32,788 bases of DNA. It comes from Oscillospiraceae bacterium. Lineage in GTDB: Bacteria > Bacillota > Clostridia > Oscillospirales > Oscillospiraceae. The DNA is taken from the NCBI GenBank assembly GCA_020025275.1, contig JAHHSI010000026.1, positions 1 through 32,788 on the forward strand. Reading direction: 5' to 3'. Below, piece by piece: positions 15,647-23,407 of the stretch (the first letter of the stretch is position 1; each line of letters starts with the position of its first letter). The position numbers were made by a program, and so were the translations under genes. The notes below the pieces were generated by a model, which was not told the origin of the DNA, searched no databases, and was given only the letters and a program-made list of their open reading frames with translations.

Positions 15647-16726
15647 TCAGGTATCCAGTTTCAGATCGTTTTCCTTGATCCAGCCCCACTTCCGAAGGGG
15701 GATGGCAAAAAGCCAAGTGAGGACGGCGGGCAGGACGATGGACACCAATAGCAGGCCGAGCCAATCAAAGGCAGAGGGTGTCATGGCGGAGGCCCCCACC
15801 ATCTCTATGGCGGTATCACTGGGAGCGAGCCAGCCCGTCCACACGCCGATCTGACCGCAAAGACCGCAAGTCCCCATGCCGGAGTTGATGGGGGCGCCGT
15901 TCATCTGCAGTTTCAGCAGGCAGGTGGCAATGGGGCCGGTCACTGCGGAGGCCAGCGTGGGGGGGATCCAGATGCGGGGATTGCGAACGATGTTGCCCAT
16001 TTGCAGCATACTGGTGCCCAGTCCCTGCGACACCAGACCACCCCAACCGTTTTCACGGAAACTCATGACGGCAAAACCGACCATCTGGGCACTGCAGCCG
16101 GCCACCGCAGCGCCGCCGGCCAAGCCGACCAGACCCAAGGTGTGGCAGATGGCAGCGGAGGAGATGGGCAGCGTGAGAGCGATCCCCACCAGTACAGACA
16201 CGGCGATCCCCATCCAAAACGGCTGCAGCTCCGTGGTTTTATTGATGAGCACGCCAAAGGCGTTGGCCGCTGAGCCGATGGGCGGGGCAATCACATAAGA
16301 GAGACAGACACCAACGAAAATGGTGACAAAAGGCGTTACCAGCAGGTCGATCTTGGTCTCCTTGCTGACGGCCTTGCCCACCTCTGCGGCCAAGATGGCG
16401 ATGAACAATACGGCCAGGGGGCCGCCGCTGCCGCCCATCGCATTGGCTGCCTGTCCCACGGCGGCCAGTGAAAAGAGCACCAGCGGAGGCGCCTGCAGGG
16501 CATATCCAATGGCGATGGCCATGGCCGGTGCCGCCATAGCTATGGCAAAGCCGCCCATCTCCACCATGAAGGGCAGATGCAGCTGCTGGCCCAGCGTTTT
16601 AATGATGGTCCCGATGAGCAGCGAGCAGAAAAGCCCCTGCGCCATGGCGCTCAGGGCATCGATAAAATATCTCTTGGCGGAAAATATGATGTTCTTCCGC
16701 TGTAAAAATGCACGTACTTTCTCCAT
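15647..16726 (-). CDS. Orphan PTS IIC-like membrane protein (EIIC_2/PfoR type)
   Basis: 359 residues, about 9-10 hydrophobic segments. The sequence resembles the PTS_EIIC_2 group that includes PfoR-like proteins of clostridia, with NIIFSAKRYFIDALSAMAQGLFCSLLIGT near the start, conserved GGSGGP and a late MNGAPINSGMGTCGL stretch. PTS IIC proteins carry sugars across the membrane for phosphorylation, but no IIA or IIB gene is nearby. Members of this group are often found alone and their substrate is not known. The start at 16726 has GAGG six bases upstream. The gene has its own near-consensus promoter with an inverted repeat just downstream of it. Confidence 0.8.
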   Translation of the reverse strand: MEKVRAFLQRKNIIFSAKRYFIDALSAMAQGLFCSLLIGTIIKTLGQQLHLPFMVEMGGFAIAMAAPAMAIAIGYALQAPPLVLFSLAAVGQAANAMGGSGGPLAVLFIAILAAEVGKAVSKETKIDLLVTPFVTIFVGVCLSYVIAPPIGSAANAFGVLINKTTELQPFWMGIAVSVLVGIALTLPISSAAICHTLGLVGLAGGAAVAGCSAQMVGFAVMSFRENGWGGLVSQGLGTSMLQMGNIVRNPRIWIPPTLASAVTGPIATCLLKLQMNGAPINSGMGTCGLCGQIGVWTGWLAPSDTAIEMVGASAMTPSAFDWLGLLLVSIVLPAVLTWLFAIPLRKWGWIKENDLKLDT

Positions 16727-16740
16727 AACACACCTCTATC

Positions 16741-16775
16741 TAACAGAAAAATTACAACTGTCTTGTCATCTGTTA
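16741..16775. promoter_or_regulatory. Inverted repeat in the leader of the IIC-like gene
   Basis: 7-bp perfect arms (16741-16747 and 16769-16775) with partial inner pairing (ACAA/TTGT) lie between the -10 box and the ribosome site of the minus-strand gene. It may be an operator or a leader hairpin. Confidence 0.4.
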
Positions 16776-16778
16776 ATT

Positions 16779-16806
16779 ATTATAGACGAGCCGCAGTATT
16801 TGTCAA
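16779..16806 (-). promoter_or_regulatory. Promoter of the IIC-like gene
   Basis: On the minus strand, perfect TTGACA (16801-16806), 16 bases, perfect TATAAT (16779-16784). Confidence 0.8.
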
Positions 16807-16822
16807 TGGGGAAATCTGCTCT

Positions 16823-16850
16823 TTGCTTTTTCTCGAAAATAGTATATACT
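16823..16850 (+). promoter_or_regulatory. Probable promoter of ymfF-ymfH-lgt-folD
   Basis: TTGCTT (16823-16828), 16 bases, TATACT (16845-16850), 43 bases before the first start codon. A TATAAT at 16859 lacks a fitting -35 box. Confidence 0.5.
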
Positions 16851-16893
16851 ATGGCCTGTATAATTATAGCACGATGACAGGAGGTCATGGCTG

Positions 16894-18156
16894 ATGAAAC
16901 AACACCGTACGGAGATCCTGCCGAACGTCTTTTTGACCTATCTACCTGCGAAAAAATTCAAGACCGGCTATCTCACGGCTCAATTTGTTACACCGCTGCG
17001 ACAGGAAACGGCATCTATGAATGCGCTGCTTCCCGCAGTGCTGCACCGTGGTACGATGGGCTATCCGGACATGGAACAGCTTTCTGCGGCGATGGATCGC
17101 CTTTATGGCGCACAGATCGACTACACGGTCCGCAAAAAAGGGGAGACCCAGTGCGTGGGCTTTGTGGCCAGCGTAGTGGACGACGCATTCGTGCCCCGGG
17201 GAGAGCGGCTGCTGGAGCCTACGGCGGCCCTGCTGGGAGAGCTGCTGCTGGATCCTGTGACCCGCGGCGGACGCTTTTTGAACGAATATGTGGACAGTGA
17301 GAAAAATCATCTCATCGACGCGCTTCGTTCAATTCGCAACGACAAACGGGACTGGGCCAATCTCCGCCTTGTGCAGGAGATGTGTGCCGAAGAGCCCTAT
17401 GGCATCTACTGCCTCGGCGATGAGGAGTCGGTGCGGAAGATCAGCAGCCGTAAGCTCTATGACCAGAGCAGGGTGATGATGAATACCAGTCGTCTGGAGC
17501 TCTTTTACTACGGCAGTGCGGAGGAAGCACGGGTAACGGATGCCCTCTTGGCGGCGTTTTCCCTGCTCTCCCGTGGGACCGTGGAGCCGATTCCGGCGCC
17601 GGTACGCCGGGCTGCGCCGGAAACGCCGCACGTGGTGACCGAGGAGATGGACGTGACGCAGGGGAAGTTATCTATGGGATTTCGCTGCGGCAGCACGGAT
17701 GTGCCGGCCCTGATCTTGGCCAACCTTATGTTCGGCGGCTCCAGTAATTCCAAACTCTTCCTCAATGTGCGTGAAAAATTGTCGCTGTGCTACTATGCCT
17801 CCAGCCAGTATGCCCGGTCCAAGGGGATCCTCACGGTGTCGTCCGGCATTGAGACCAAGGACTATGATCGTGCTTACGAGGAGATCCTGCGCCAGCTGCA
17901 GGCCGTGCAGGAAGGGCAGTGGGAAGCGTGGGAGCTGGACGGCGCCCGCAGTACCATGCTCAGTGCCCTTCGTGCCCTGCAGGATGGACAGGGGGCCATG
18001 GAGAACTGGTATCTGGGCCAGACGGCCACCGGACAGACCGAGACGCCGGAGGAGCTGGCCGATCAGATCCGGAAGGTGACCCCGGAGCGGATCCAGAAGG
18101 CGGCACAGAGCATCGCCTTGGATACCGTATACTTCCTGAAGGGAAAGGAGGCATAA
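16894..18156 (+). CDS. ymfF: M16 peptidase-like protein, inactive partner (YmfF type)
   Basis: 420 residues with the two-lobed M16 (insulinase/processing peptidase) layout. Where the zinc site HxxEH should be, the sequence reads VLHRGTMGYPDMEQLSAAMDRLYGA, so the metal ligands are missing. This marks it as the non-catalytic member of a heterodimeric pair, the next gene being the active one. In B. subtilis the ymfF/ymfH pair lies beside ymfI, and database models associate it with 5-aminopentanol modification of EF-P; the mechanism is not established. The ATG at 16894 has AGGAGG nine bases upstream. Only one base separates it from the next gene. Confidence 0.87.
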   Translation: MKQHRTEILPNVFLTYLPAKKFKTGYLTAQFVTPLRQETASMNALLPAVLHRGTMGYPDMEQLSAAMDRLYGAQIDYTVRKKGETQCVGFVASVVDDAFVPRGERLLEPTAALLGELLLDPVTRGGRFLNEYVDSEKNHLIDALRSIRNDKRDWANLRLVQEMCAEEPYGIYCLGDEESVRKISSRKLYDQSRVMMNTSRLELFYYGSAEEARVTDALLAAFSLLSRGTVEPIPAPVRRAAPETPHVVTEEMDVTQGKLSMGFRCGSTDVPALILANLMFGGSSNSKLFLNVREKLSLCYYASSQYARSKGILTVSSGIETKDYDRAYEEILRQLQAVQEGQWEAWELDGARSTMLSALRALQDGQGAMENWYLGQTATGQTETPEELADQIRKVTPERIQKAAQSIALDTVYFLKGKEA

Positions 18157-18157
18157 T

Positions 18158-19450
18158 ATGGAACGAATCAGCTATCCCCGGATCGGGGAGACGGTCCTGT
18201 GGCACACGCTGGACAACGGCCTGCCCGTCTGCGTCGTGCCCCGCAAGGGATTTGAGAGGAAATATGCGCTCTTTGCCACCCGATACGGCGGCATGGATAT
18301 GCGCTTTGAACGCAACGGCCAGTGGCTGGACACCCCGGCGGGGATCGCCCACTATCTGGAGCACAAGATGTTCGACACGGCGGAGGGAAATGCCCTGCAG
18401 GAACTGGCCAAGAACGGGGCCGAGCCCAACGCCTTTACCAGCAATGCCATCACCGTGTACTATTTTGATTCCACCGATCATTTCTATGAGAATCTGAAAA
18501 TCCTGCTCTCCTTTGTCTCAATCCCCTATTTCACAGACGAGAGCGTGGCCAAGGAGCAGGGGATCATTTCACAGGAAATCGGCATGATCGAAGATAATCC
18601 GGAGTGGCAGGTATACAAACGGCTCATGCAGGCACTCTATGAAACCAGCAGCGCCCGGGAGTCCGTGGCCGGAAGCGTGGAGAGCATCTCTCACATTACG
18701 GCCCAGACACTGTATGACTGCCACGAGGCGTTCTACACACCGGCCAATATGTGCCTTGTGGTGGTGGGCGATGTGGATGAGGGCGAAGTGGTGCGGCTTG
18801 CCGAGGCAGTTCTTCCTAAGGTAAGTGAGCCGGCTATTGCCCGAGATTACGGCGAGGAGGCGTCTTTGACGCCGGTCACAAAGGAGACACGCTGCTGCAT
18901 GGAGGTGTCCATGCCCACTTTCTTGGCCGGATTTAAGTGCCCGCCGGCCCCGCAGGGACAGGAGCAGATGCGCTATCACATCATCGGTGATCTGGCCTGC
19001 GATATGCTGATGGGAGAGTCCAGCTCCCTCTATGCCCGACTCTACAGTGAGGGCCTTGTCAACGGAACCTTTGGCAGCAGCTTTGACCTGCTGCCCGGTG
19101 TTGCCTACGCCTATGTGGGCGGTGACAGCAAGGAACCGGAGACCGTGGTCCGGGCCATCTTGTGCGAGGCGCAGCGTGTGGTGAAGGAGGGCTTCGATCC
19201 GGACTATTACCAACGTGTCCTGCGTGCTAATTTCGGCACGGCGATCAAGGGGCTGAACTCCTTCGAGGGGGTGGCAGTCTCTATGGCGGAGGGCTGCTTC
19301 GATGGGTATGATCCCTACCGCTTCCCGGAGGTCTATGAGTCCATTACCCAGCAGGACCTGCTGGATTTCATCCGTCAAAACATCTGCGAGAGCCGCATGG
19401 CTCTCTCCGTTATCGACCCGAAGGAGGACGATTCATCTTGCAAATTATGA
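18158..19450 (+). CDS. ymfH: M16 family zinc peptidase, active partner (YmfH type)
   Basis: 430 residues. The inverted zinc motif is intact: H65, E68 and H69 in AHYLEHKMF, with the third-ligand region in EQGIISQEIGMIEDNP about 75 residues on. The second lobe has the conserved RLYSEGLVNGTFGSSFD stretch of M16 proteins. It likely cuts small peptides inside the cell as a dimer with the preceding YmfF-like protein. Its natural substrate is unknown; a link to EF-P modification is reported for the Bacillus pair. Its end overlaps the lgt start by 13 bases. Confidence 0.9.
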   Translation: MERISYPRIGETVLWHTLDNGLPVCVVPRKGFERKYALFATRYGGMDMRFERNGQWLDTPAGIAHYLEHKMFDTAEGNALQELAKNGAEPNAFTSNAITVYYFDSTDHFYENLKILLSFVSIPYFTDESVAKEQGIISQEIGMIEDNPEWQVYKRLMQALYETSSARESVAGSVESISHITAQTLYDCHEAFYTPANMCLVVVGDVDEGEVVRLAEAVLPKVSEPAIARDYGEEASLTPVTKETRCCMEVSMPTFLAGFKCPPAPQGQEQMRYHIIGDLACDMLMGESSSLYARLYSEGLVNGTFGSSFDLLPGVAYAYVGGDSKEPETVVRAILCEAQRVVKEGFDPDYYQRVLRANFGTAIKGLNSFEGVAVSMAEGCFDGYDPYRFPEVYESITQQDLLDFIRQNICESRMALSVIDPKEDDSSCKL

Positions 19451-20382
19451 CAGACAGCCCCATCCGGTTCCCCGGCTTGTTCGGCGACTGGACCTTTACC
19501 ATCGGCTCAAAGGCACTGAATATCGGCAACGGCGTTTACTGGTACGGCATCCTCATTGCACTGGGCTTGGTCCTGGCCATGTGGTTTTGCATGGGCCAGC
19601 GCAAGAAGTACGGCATCAGCGAGGATGCGCTGCTGGATTCGGTGCTGTGGGGGATCCCCTGCGGCGTGGTGGGAGCACGGCTTTACTATGTGATCTTCTA
19701 TTTGGACCGATTCCGTGATGCTGACGGCAGCTTCAACTGGGGCAAGGCCGTTGCCATCTGGGACGGCGGTCTGGCCATCTACGGGACCGTGATCGCCGTG
19801 GTGCTGCTGGCAGTGGTCATGAGCCGTCGTGGACGCTTTAAGCTCTGGGCCATGATGGATCTGGTGGTGATGGGCCTGCTCATCGGCCAGTGTGTCGGCC
19901 GGTGGGGCAACTTTATGAACCGTGAGGCATTCGGCGGGCCCACCACACTGCCGTGGCGTATGCAGCTGACCACTGTTACCGGACAGCTGGTGGAGGTGCA
20001 CCCCACGTTCCTCTACGAGAGTTTGTGGAACCTGATCGGCTTGCTGCTGATCGTCTTTGTGGTATCCAAGGCTCGTCGCTTTGACGGCGAGAATACCTGC
20101 TTTTATTTCCTCTGGTACGGCATTGGCCGCTTCTGGGTGGAGGGACTGCGGACAGACAGTCTCTATCTCTTCCACTGGACGATTGCCGGGCAGCCCATCC
20201 GTGTCAGCCAAGCCCTGTCTCTGGTGATGGTGGTGGTGTCACTGTGCCTGCTGTTCTACCACATCAAGATTCATCCTCACAGCCCGGAGGAACTCTATGT
20301 CCATCAGGTGGCGGCCAAGGAAGCAGCCCGGGCGGCTGTGGAGGCCAATCAGGAGACCTCCGAAAAGGAGGAGCAGGAATGA
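19438..20382 (+). CDS. lgt: Prolipoprotein diacylglyceryl transferase
   Basis: 314 residues from a TTG start at 19438, chosen because AAGGAGG lies ten bases upstream; the ATG at 19447 would be 19 bases away. Lgt moves diacylglycerol from phosphatidylglycerol onto the lipobox cysteine of prelipoproteins in the membrane. The signature GRWGNFMNREAFGG is present with the essential arginine at R155. Also typical are YWYGILIALGL, GARLYYVIF, GGLAIYG and HPTFLYESLWN. There are about seven membrane segments. The C-terminal Glu/Ala-rich tail (after residue 285) is longer than in many relatives. It overlaps folD by 4 bases (ATGA). Confidence 0.96.
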   Translation: MQIMTDSPIRFPGLFGDWTFTIGSKALNIGNGVYWYGILIALGLVLAMWFCMGQRKKYGISEDALLDSVLWGIPCGVVGARLYYVIFYLDRFRDADGSFNWGKAVAIWDGGLAIYGTVIAVVLLAVVMSRRGRFKLWAMMDLVVMGLLIGQCVGRWGNFMNREAFGGPTTLPWRMQLTTVTGQLVEVHPTFLYESLWNLIGLLLIVFVVSKARRFDGENTCFYFLWYGIGRFWVEGLRTDSLYLFHWTIAGQPIRVSQALSLVMVVVSLCLLFYHIKIHPHSPEELYVHQVAAKEAARAAVEANQETSEKEEQE

Positions 20383-21224
20383 GCGCAATTTTAATGGACG
20401 GCAAGGCTTTGGCGGCCAAGACCAAGGAGAAGATCCGTGACGAGGTGGCCGCACTGCCGCGCAAGCCCGGTCTGGCGGTGGTACTGGTGGGGGATAACGG
20501 TGCATCACAGGTGTATGTCCGCAACAAGGTGAAGGACTGCAGCGAGTGCGACATCGCCTGCTATGACTATCATCTGCCGCAGGAGAGTACGCTGGAGGAG
20601 CTGCTGGCCCTGATCGGCCAGCTGAACGCCCGGGAGGACGTGGACGGGATCCTGGTGCAGCTGCCGCTGCCGGAGCAGATCCCGGAAAAGCCGGTGCTGG
20701 AGGCCATTGCCCCCGAGAAAGACGTGGATGCCTTTCACCCGGAGAACATGGGACGCCTTCTTCGGGGAGATGCGGTCTACCAGCCCTGCACCCCCTCCGG
20801 CGTGATGGAACTGCTGAAGGAATATGCGGTGGATCCCGCCGGGAAACACTGCGTGGTGGTGGGGCGCAGCAATATCGTGGGCAAACCCATGGCCTTGCTG
20901 CTGATGCAGGAAAACGGCACGGTGACGGTCTGCCACAGTCGCACCAGCGACCTGAAAGAGCAGTGCCGGCAGGCCGACATTCTGGTGGCTGCCGTAGGCC
21001 GGGAGAAGCTGATCACCGCTGATATGGTGAAGGCGGGGGCCGTGGTGATCGATGTGGCCATGAACCGCAATGCAGAGGGCAAGCTGTGCGGTGATGTGGA
21101 CTTCCTCCCCGTGGCGGAGAAGGCTGCGTATCTCACGCCGGTTCCCGGCGGTGTCGGCCCCATGACCCGTGCCATTCTGATGAAAAATACCCTTTGTGCG
21201 TCCAAAAGACGGCAGAAGGTCTAA
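20379..21224 (+). CDS. folD: Methylenetetrahydrofolate dehydrogenase/cyclohydrolase FolD
   Basis: 281 residues from the ATG at 20379, where ATGA overlaps the lgt stop and AAGGAGG lies upstream. FolD interconverts 5,10-methylene-, methenyl- and 10-formyl-tetrahydrofolate with NADP, feeding purine and methionine synthesis. Motifs include the catalytic-lysine region YVRNKVKDC, DGILVQLPLPEQI, the nucleotide-binding VVVGRSNIVGKPMA and the C-terminal PVPGGVGPMTRAILMKNT. The length is normal. It is the last gene of its operon, directly followed by a bidirectional terminator. Confidence 0.97.
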   Translation: MSAILMDGKALAAKTKEKIRDEVAALPRKPGLAVVLVGDNGASQVYVRNKVKDCSECDIACYDYHLPQESTLEELLALIGQLNAREDVDGILVQLPLPEQIPEKPVLEAIAPEKDVDAFHPENMGRLLRGDAVYQPCTPSGVMELLKEYAVDPAGKHCVVVGRSNIVGKPMALLLMQENGTVTVCHSRTSDLKEQCRQADILVAAVGREKLITADMVKAGAVVIDVAMNRNAEGKLCGDVDFLPVAEKAAYLTPVPGGVGPMTRAILMKNTLCASKRRQKV

Positions 21225-21263
21225 AAAAAGAGACCGTATTCTGAACGAATACGGTCTCTTTTT
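21225..21263. terminator. Bidirectional terminator between folD and the molybdopterin-binding gene
   Basis: A 17-bp perfect stem (21225-21241 with 21247-21263) with a 5-base loop begins right after the folD stop and ends 3 bases from the convergent stop codon. Confidence 0.92.
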
Positions 21264-21266
21264 GCG

Positions 21267-22283
21267 TCAATAGGAACCGAAGGTGCAGTTGGGGAAGTGA
21301 CAGACCTTGCACATCTGGCAAAGACCGCCGTCTCCCAAGCGGATAAGATCCTCTTTGGTCAGAGGAAGCCCGGTGTAGATCTGGGGCAGCAGCACATCGA
21401 ACATGGTGGTGGGCAGGCTGATGGCCGCCCCGGGGACCCCGATGATGGGGATGTCGCCCCAGTAGGCCATCAGCGTCATGTTGCCGGGCTGTGCCGGTAC
21501 GCCGTGGCTGATGATGTGTGCCCCTAAGTTGCGGATGGCCGTGGGCGTCACATCGTCCGGGTCCACCGACATACCGCCGGTAAAGATGAGAAAGTCGGCC
21601 CCCTGCGCCACATAGCGCCGGGCGGTCGTCTCGATCATGGACGGATCGTCGTCGCAGAGGGTGACGCCCAGAATCTCGCCGGGATAGGCGGCCAGTTTTG
21701 TACGCACCACCGGTTCAAACTTATCTTGAATGCGGCCGGTGTACACCTCTGAGCCGGTGATGATCACGCCGACGCTGCGGGGATGATAGGGCAGCAGCTC
21801 AAAGAGCTTTTTACCCCGGCACAGGGCCTCGGCCTGCCGGATCTGGGTCTCCTGCGTCACCAGTGGCACGATGCGCATGGAGGCCAGCCGTGCGCCCTCT
21901 TCCACCGGGTAGTGATCCGGCAGCGTGCAGATGGTGATGTCGCCGATGGCGTTGATGTCGTGAAGGAGGGCGTTGTTTACCCGGAACATTCCACGCTGCC
22001 GGGCCAGCAGGACTACCTTTCCCTCGGAAGGATCGGTATAGGCAGCGCCGTCCACCGGCGCCATGGCCGCCAGGCGGAGAGCACAGTCCTCTTCATGGAT
22101 CTCTCCGGCGTTCTCCTCCCAGACGAACACGGTCCTCTTTCCTAAATCCAGCAGCGGCTCGATGTCCTGCGCTGTGATCACGTGGCCCCGGTGAAAGGCG
22201 GCCCCCTTGAACCCGTCCCGCATGGCGGTGATGTCGTGACAGAGTGTCATGCCAATGGCGTCTTCGACCCGAATCTTTTTCAT
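21267..22283 (-). CDS. Molybdopterin-binding domain protein with C-terminal cysteine cluster
   Basis: 338 residues. The N-terminal half begins MKKIRVEDAIGMTLCHDIT and has a short MoeA-like lead. The second half is a MoCF_biosynth (MogA/MoeA) fold with VGVIITGSEVYTGRIQD, LIFTGGMSVDPDDVTP and the GVPGAAISLP loop. The end carries C322, C325, C328 and C333 (CX2CX2CX4C), an apparent metal or Fe-S site. Proteins of this fold bind or adenylylate molybdopterin. No other molybdenum genes are in the window, so its partner enzymes must be elsewhere, or it has another role. The ATG at 22283 has AAAGGA eight bases upstream. A 9+9 palindrome lies in its leader. Confidence 0.82.
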   Translation of the reverse strand: MKKIRVEDAIGMTLCHDITAMRDGFKGAAFHRGHVITAQDIEPLLDLGKRTVFVWEENAGEIHEEDCALRLAAMAPVDGAAYTDPSEGKVVLLARQRGMFRVNNALLHDINAIGDITICTLPDHYPVEEGARLASMRIVPLVTQETQIRQAEALCRGKKLFELLPYHPRSVGVIITGSEVYTGRIQDKFEPVVRTKLAAYPGEILGVTLCDDDPSMIETTARRYVAQGADFLIFTGGMSVDPDDVTPTAIRNLGAHIISHGVPAQPGNMTLMAYWGDIPIIGVPGAAISLPTTMFDVLLPQIYTGLPLTKEDLIRLGDGGLCQMCKVCHFPNCTFGSY

Positions 22284-22305
22284 ACACAGTATCCTTTCCG
22301 TGGCA

Positions 22306-22324
22306 GCATTGCCGCCGGCAATGC
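22306..22324. promoter_or_regulatory. Hyphenated palindrome in the shared upstream region
   Basis: Arms GCATTGCCG and CGGCAATGC flank a single C, a 19-base site in the leader of the minus-strand molybdopterin-binding gene. It is a candidate operator or leader hairpin. Confidence 0.45.
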
Positions 22325-22371
22325 CGGATGCATCGATACTATTATAATACAGGCGTCAAGCGGAAAAATAT

Positions 22372-22401
22372 GTTGTCCGAACAACGAAAACGGGATATAA
22401 T
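22372..22401 (+). promoter_or_regulatory. Promoter with overlapping FNR-like half-sites
   Basis: TTGTCC (22373-22378), 17 bases, TATAAT (22396-22401), followed by GGAGG and the regulator start. The -35 box is part of GTTGT-N4-ACAAC (22372-22385). This has the 5-4-5 spacing of FNR-family operators, although the bases differ from the FNR consensus. Autoregulation by the gene product is inferred. Confidence 0.6.
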
Positions 22402-22430
22402 GGAGGGAAGAAACCAAGGAGGGATGCGGA

Positions 22431-23105
22431 ATGACCGAGGAGCAGGCGCTGCAGCGCTGTGAGCTGTTTGCCGGGCTGCCGGAGCAGGTGCGAGACATTG
22501 TCTTGCAAAAGGGGACGGTGCGTCTCTATGCCAGGGGACAGGTGCTCCTTACGCCGCAGGAGAGGCTGGATCAGTTGGGAGTGGTGGTCACAGGGCGGAT
22601 TCATCAAATGCATATTTCTCCGGACGGAGAATACCAGCTAATGGCGGCCATCGATCCACCACGGATACTGGGGGCGGATCTTGTGTGCACCCGGACACGG
22701 CTGGCCCCCTACCATTTGCTGGCTGCCGAGGTCACCCGGGTCTTTTGGTTCCCCGGCGATCTATGGGACGGGGACCTGCTTCCGTGGAAAATGGCACTTT
22801 TGGAGCGGCTGGTGCAGATTGTTTCCCACATCAATATGAAAAAAGAGTATCGCTTGGCCATACTTGCACAACGGGGATTGCGGCAGCGCATCCTGACGTA
22901 TCTGACCATGCAGGCGGACAAGCACGGCACGGCTACGGTGCGTGTGCCCTTTTCCAGAGAGGAGATGGCGTCCTTTTTATGCGTGAACCGCAGCGCCCTG
23001 TCCCACGAGCTGAGCCGTATGGCGGCGGAGGGGCTGATCGACTTTCACAAGAATGTCTTTACACTGCACAACTGGGAAAAGGGGCGGGAGGGGCTGTGCC
23101 CATAA
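22431..23105 (+). CDS. Crp/Fnr family transcriptional regulator
   Basis: 224 residues, normal length. The N-terminal cyclic-nucleotide-binding-like beta-roll spans about residues 10-120 (LFAGLPEQVRDIV, YARGQVLLTPQERLDQLGVVVTGRI), then a long dimer helix, then a winged HTH with FSREEMASFLCVNRSALSHELSRM (about 170-195). The residues that contact cAMP in Crp are not recognisable and there is no FNR-type iron-sulfur cysteine set, so the signal is unknown. The CNRSALSHELSRM form is common in clostridial regulators of this family. It is divergent from the molybdopterin-binding gene and precedes pyruvate carboxylase, so either could be a target. Confidence 0.92.
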   Translation: MTEEQALQRCELFAGLPEQVRDIVLQKGTVRLYARGQVLLTPQERLDQLGVVVTGRIHQMHISPDGEYQLMAAIDPPRILGADLVCTRTRLAPYHLLAAEVTRVFWFPGDLWDGDLLPWKMALLERLVQIVSHINMKKEYRLAILAQRGLRQRILTYLTMQADKHGTATVRVPFSREEMASFLCVNRSALSHELSRMAAEGLIDFHKNVFTLHNWEKGREGLCP

Positions 23106-23250
23106 GCGGGGCGACATCCTTGGGCAGAAGCTACCGACCTCCAACGGATTGTGGCAATTTCACCAAAATGCAGACCTGATTTTTGGTATATAAATGGACA
23201 TAAAAGGAAGAATTTTTCCGAGAAACGTAAAAAAATCCTGTTTTGACAGG

Positions 23251-23279
23251 TGTACAAAGGAAAGAGTTTCGTGTATAAT
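23251..23279 (+). promoter_or_regulatory. Probable pyruvate carboxylase promoter
   Basis: TATAAT (23274-23279) has TGTACA 17 bases upstream (23251-23256). A perfect TTGACA at 23243 is too far (25 bases) to act with it. The leader to the start codon is about 120 bases. Confidence 0.55.
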
Positions 23280-23301
23280 AAAAGTTGTATCAAGTACAAG
23301 T

Positions 23302-23334
23302 GAGCGCCCCCGCAGTGGGGCGAAAACTCTTTTT
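23302..23334 (+). terminator. Possible attenuator hairpin in the pyruvate carboxylase leader
   Basis: CGCCCC (23305-23310) pairs with GGGGCG (23317-23322), extended by GAG/CTC across an A4 bulge and followed by T5 at 23330-23334. A second GC-rich pairing (CGCC/GGCG, about 23335-23357) follows. It could be a leader terminator or just a structured leader; no ligand-binding motif was recognised. Confidence 0.35.
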
Positions 23335-23407
23335 CGCCTCCGGAACGGGCGGAGAAGGGGAGAGCAAACAGAAGGAAACCGATCATTGAGGGAAGTAGGA
23401 GGAACGA

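Noticed and set aside
22335..22360. AT-rich TATTATAAT as a promoter for the molybdopterin-binding gene
   Set aside because: The nearby TTGACG is only about 7 bases from it and no other -35 box fits, so the promoter is left unassigned.
23236..23250. Short inverted repeat CCTGT/ACAGG with a T-run on the minus strand
   Set aside because: The stem is only 5 bp and no minus-strand gene ends there. It also overlaps the pyruvate carboxylase promoter region, so it is probably chance.
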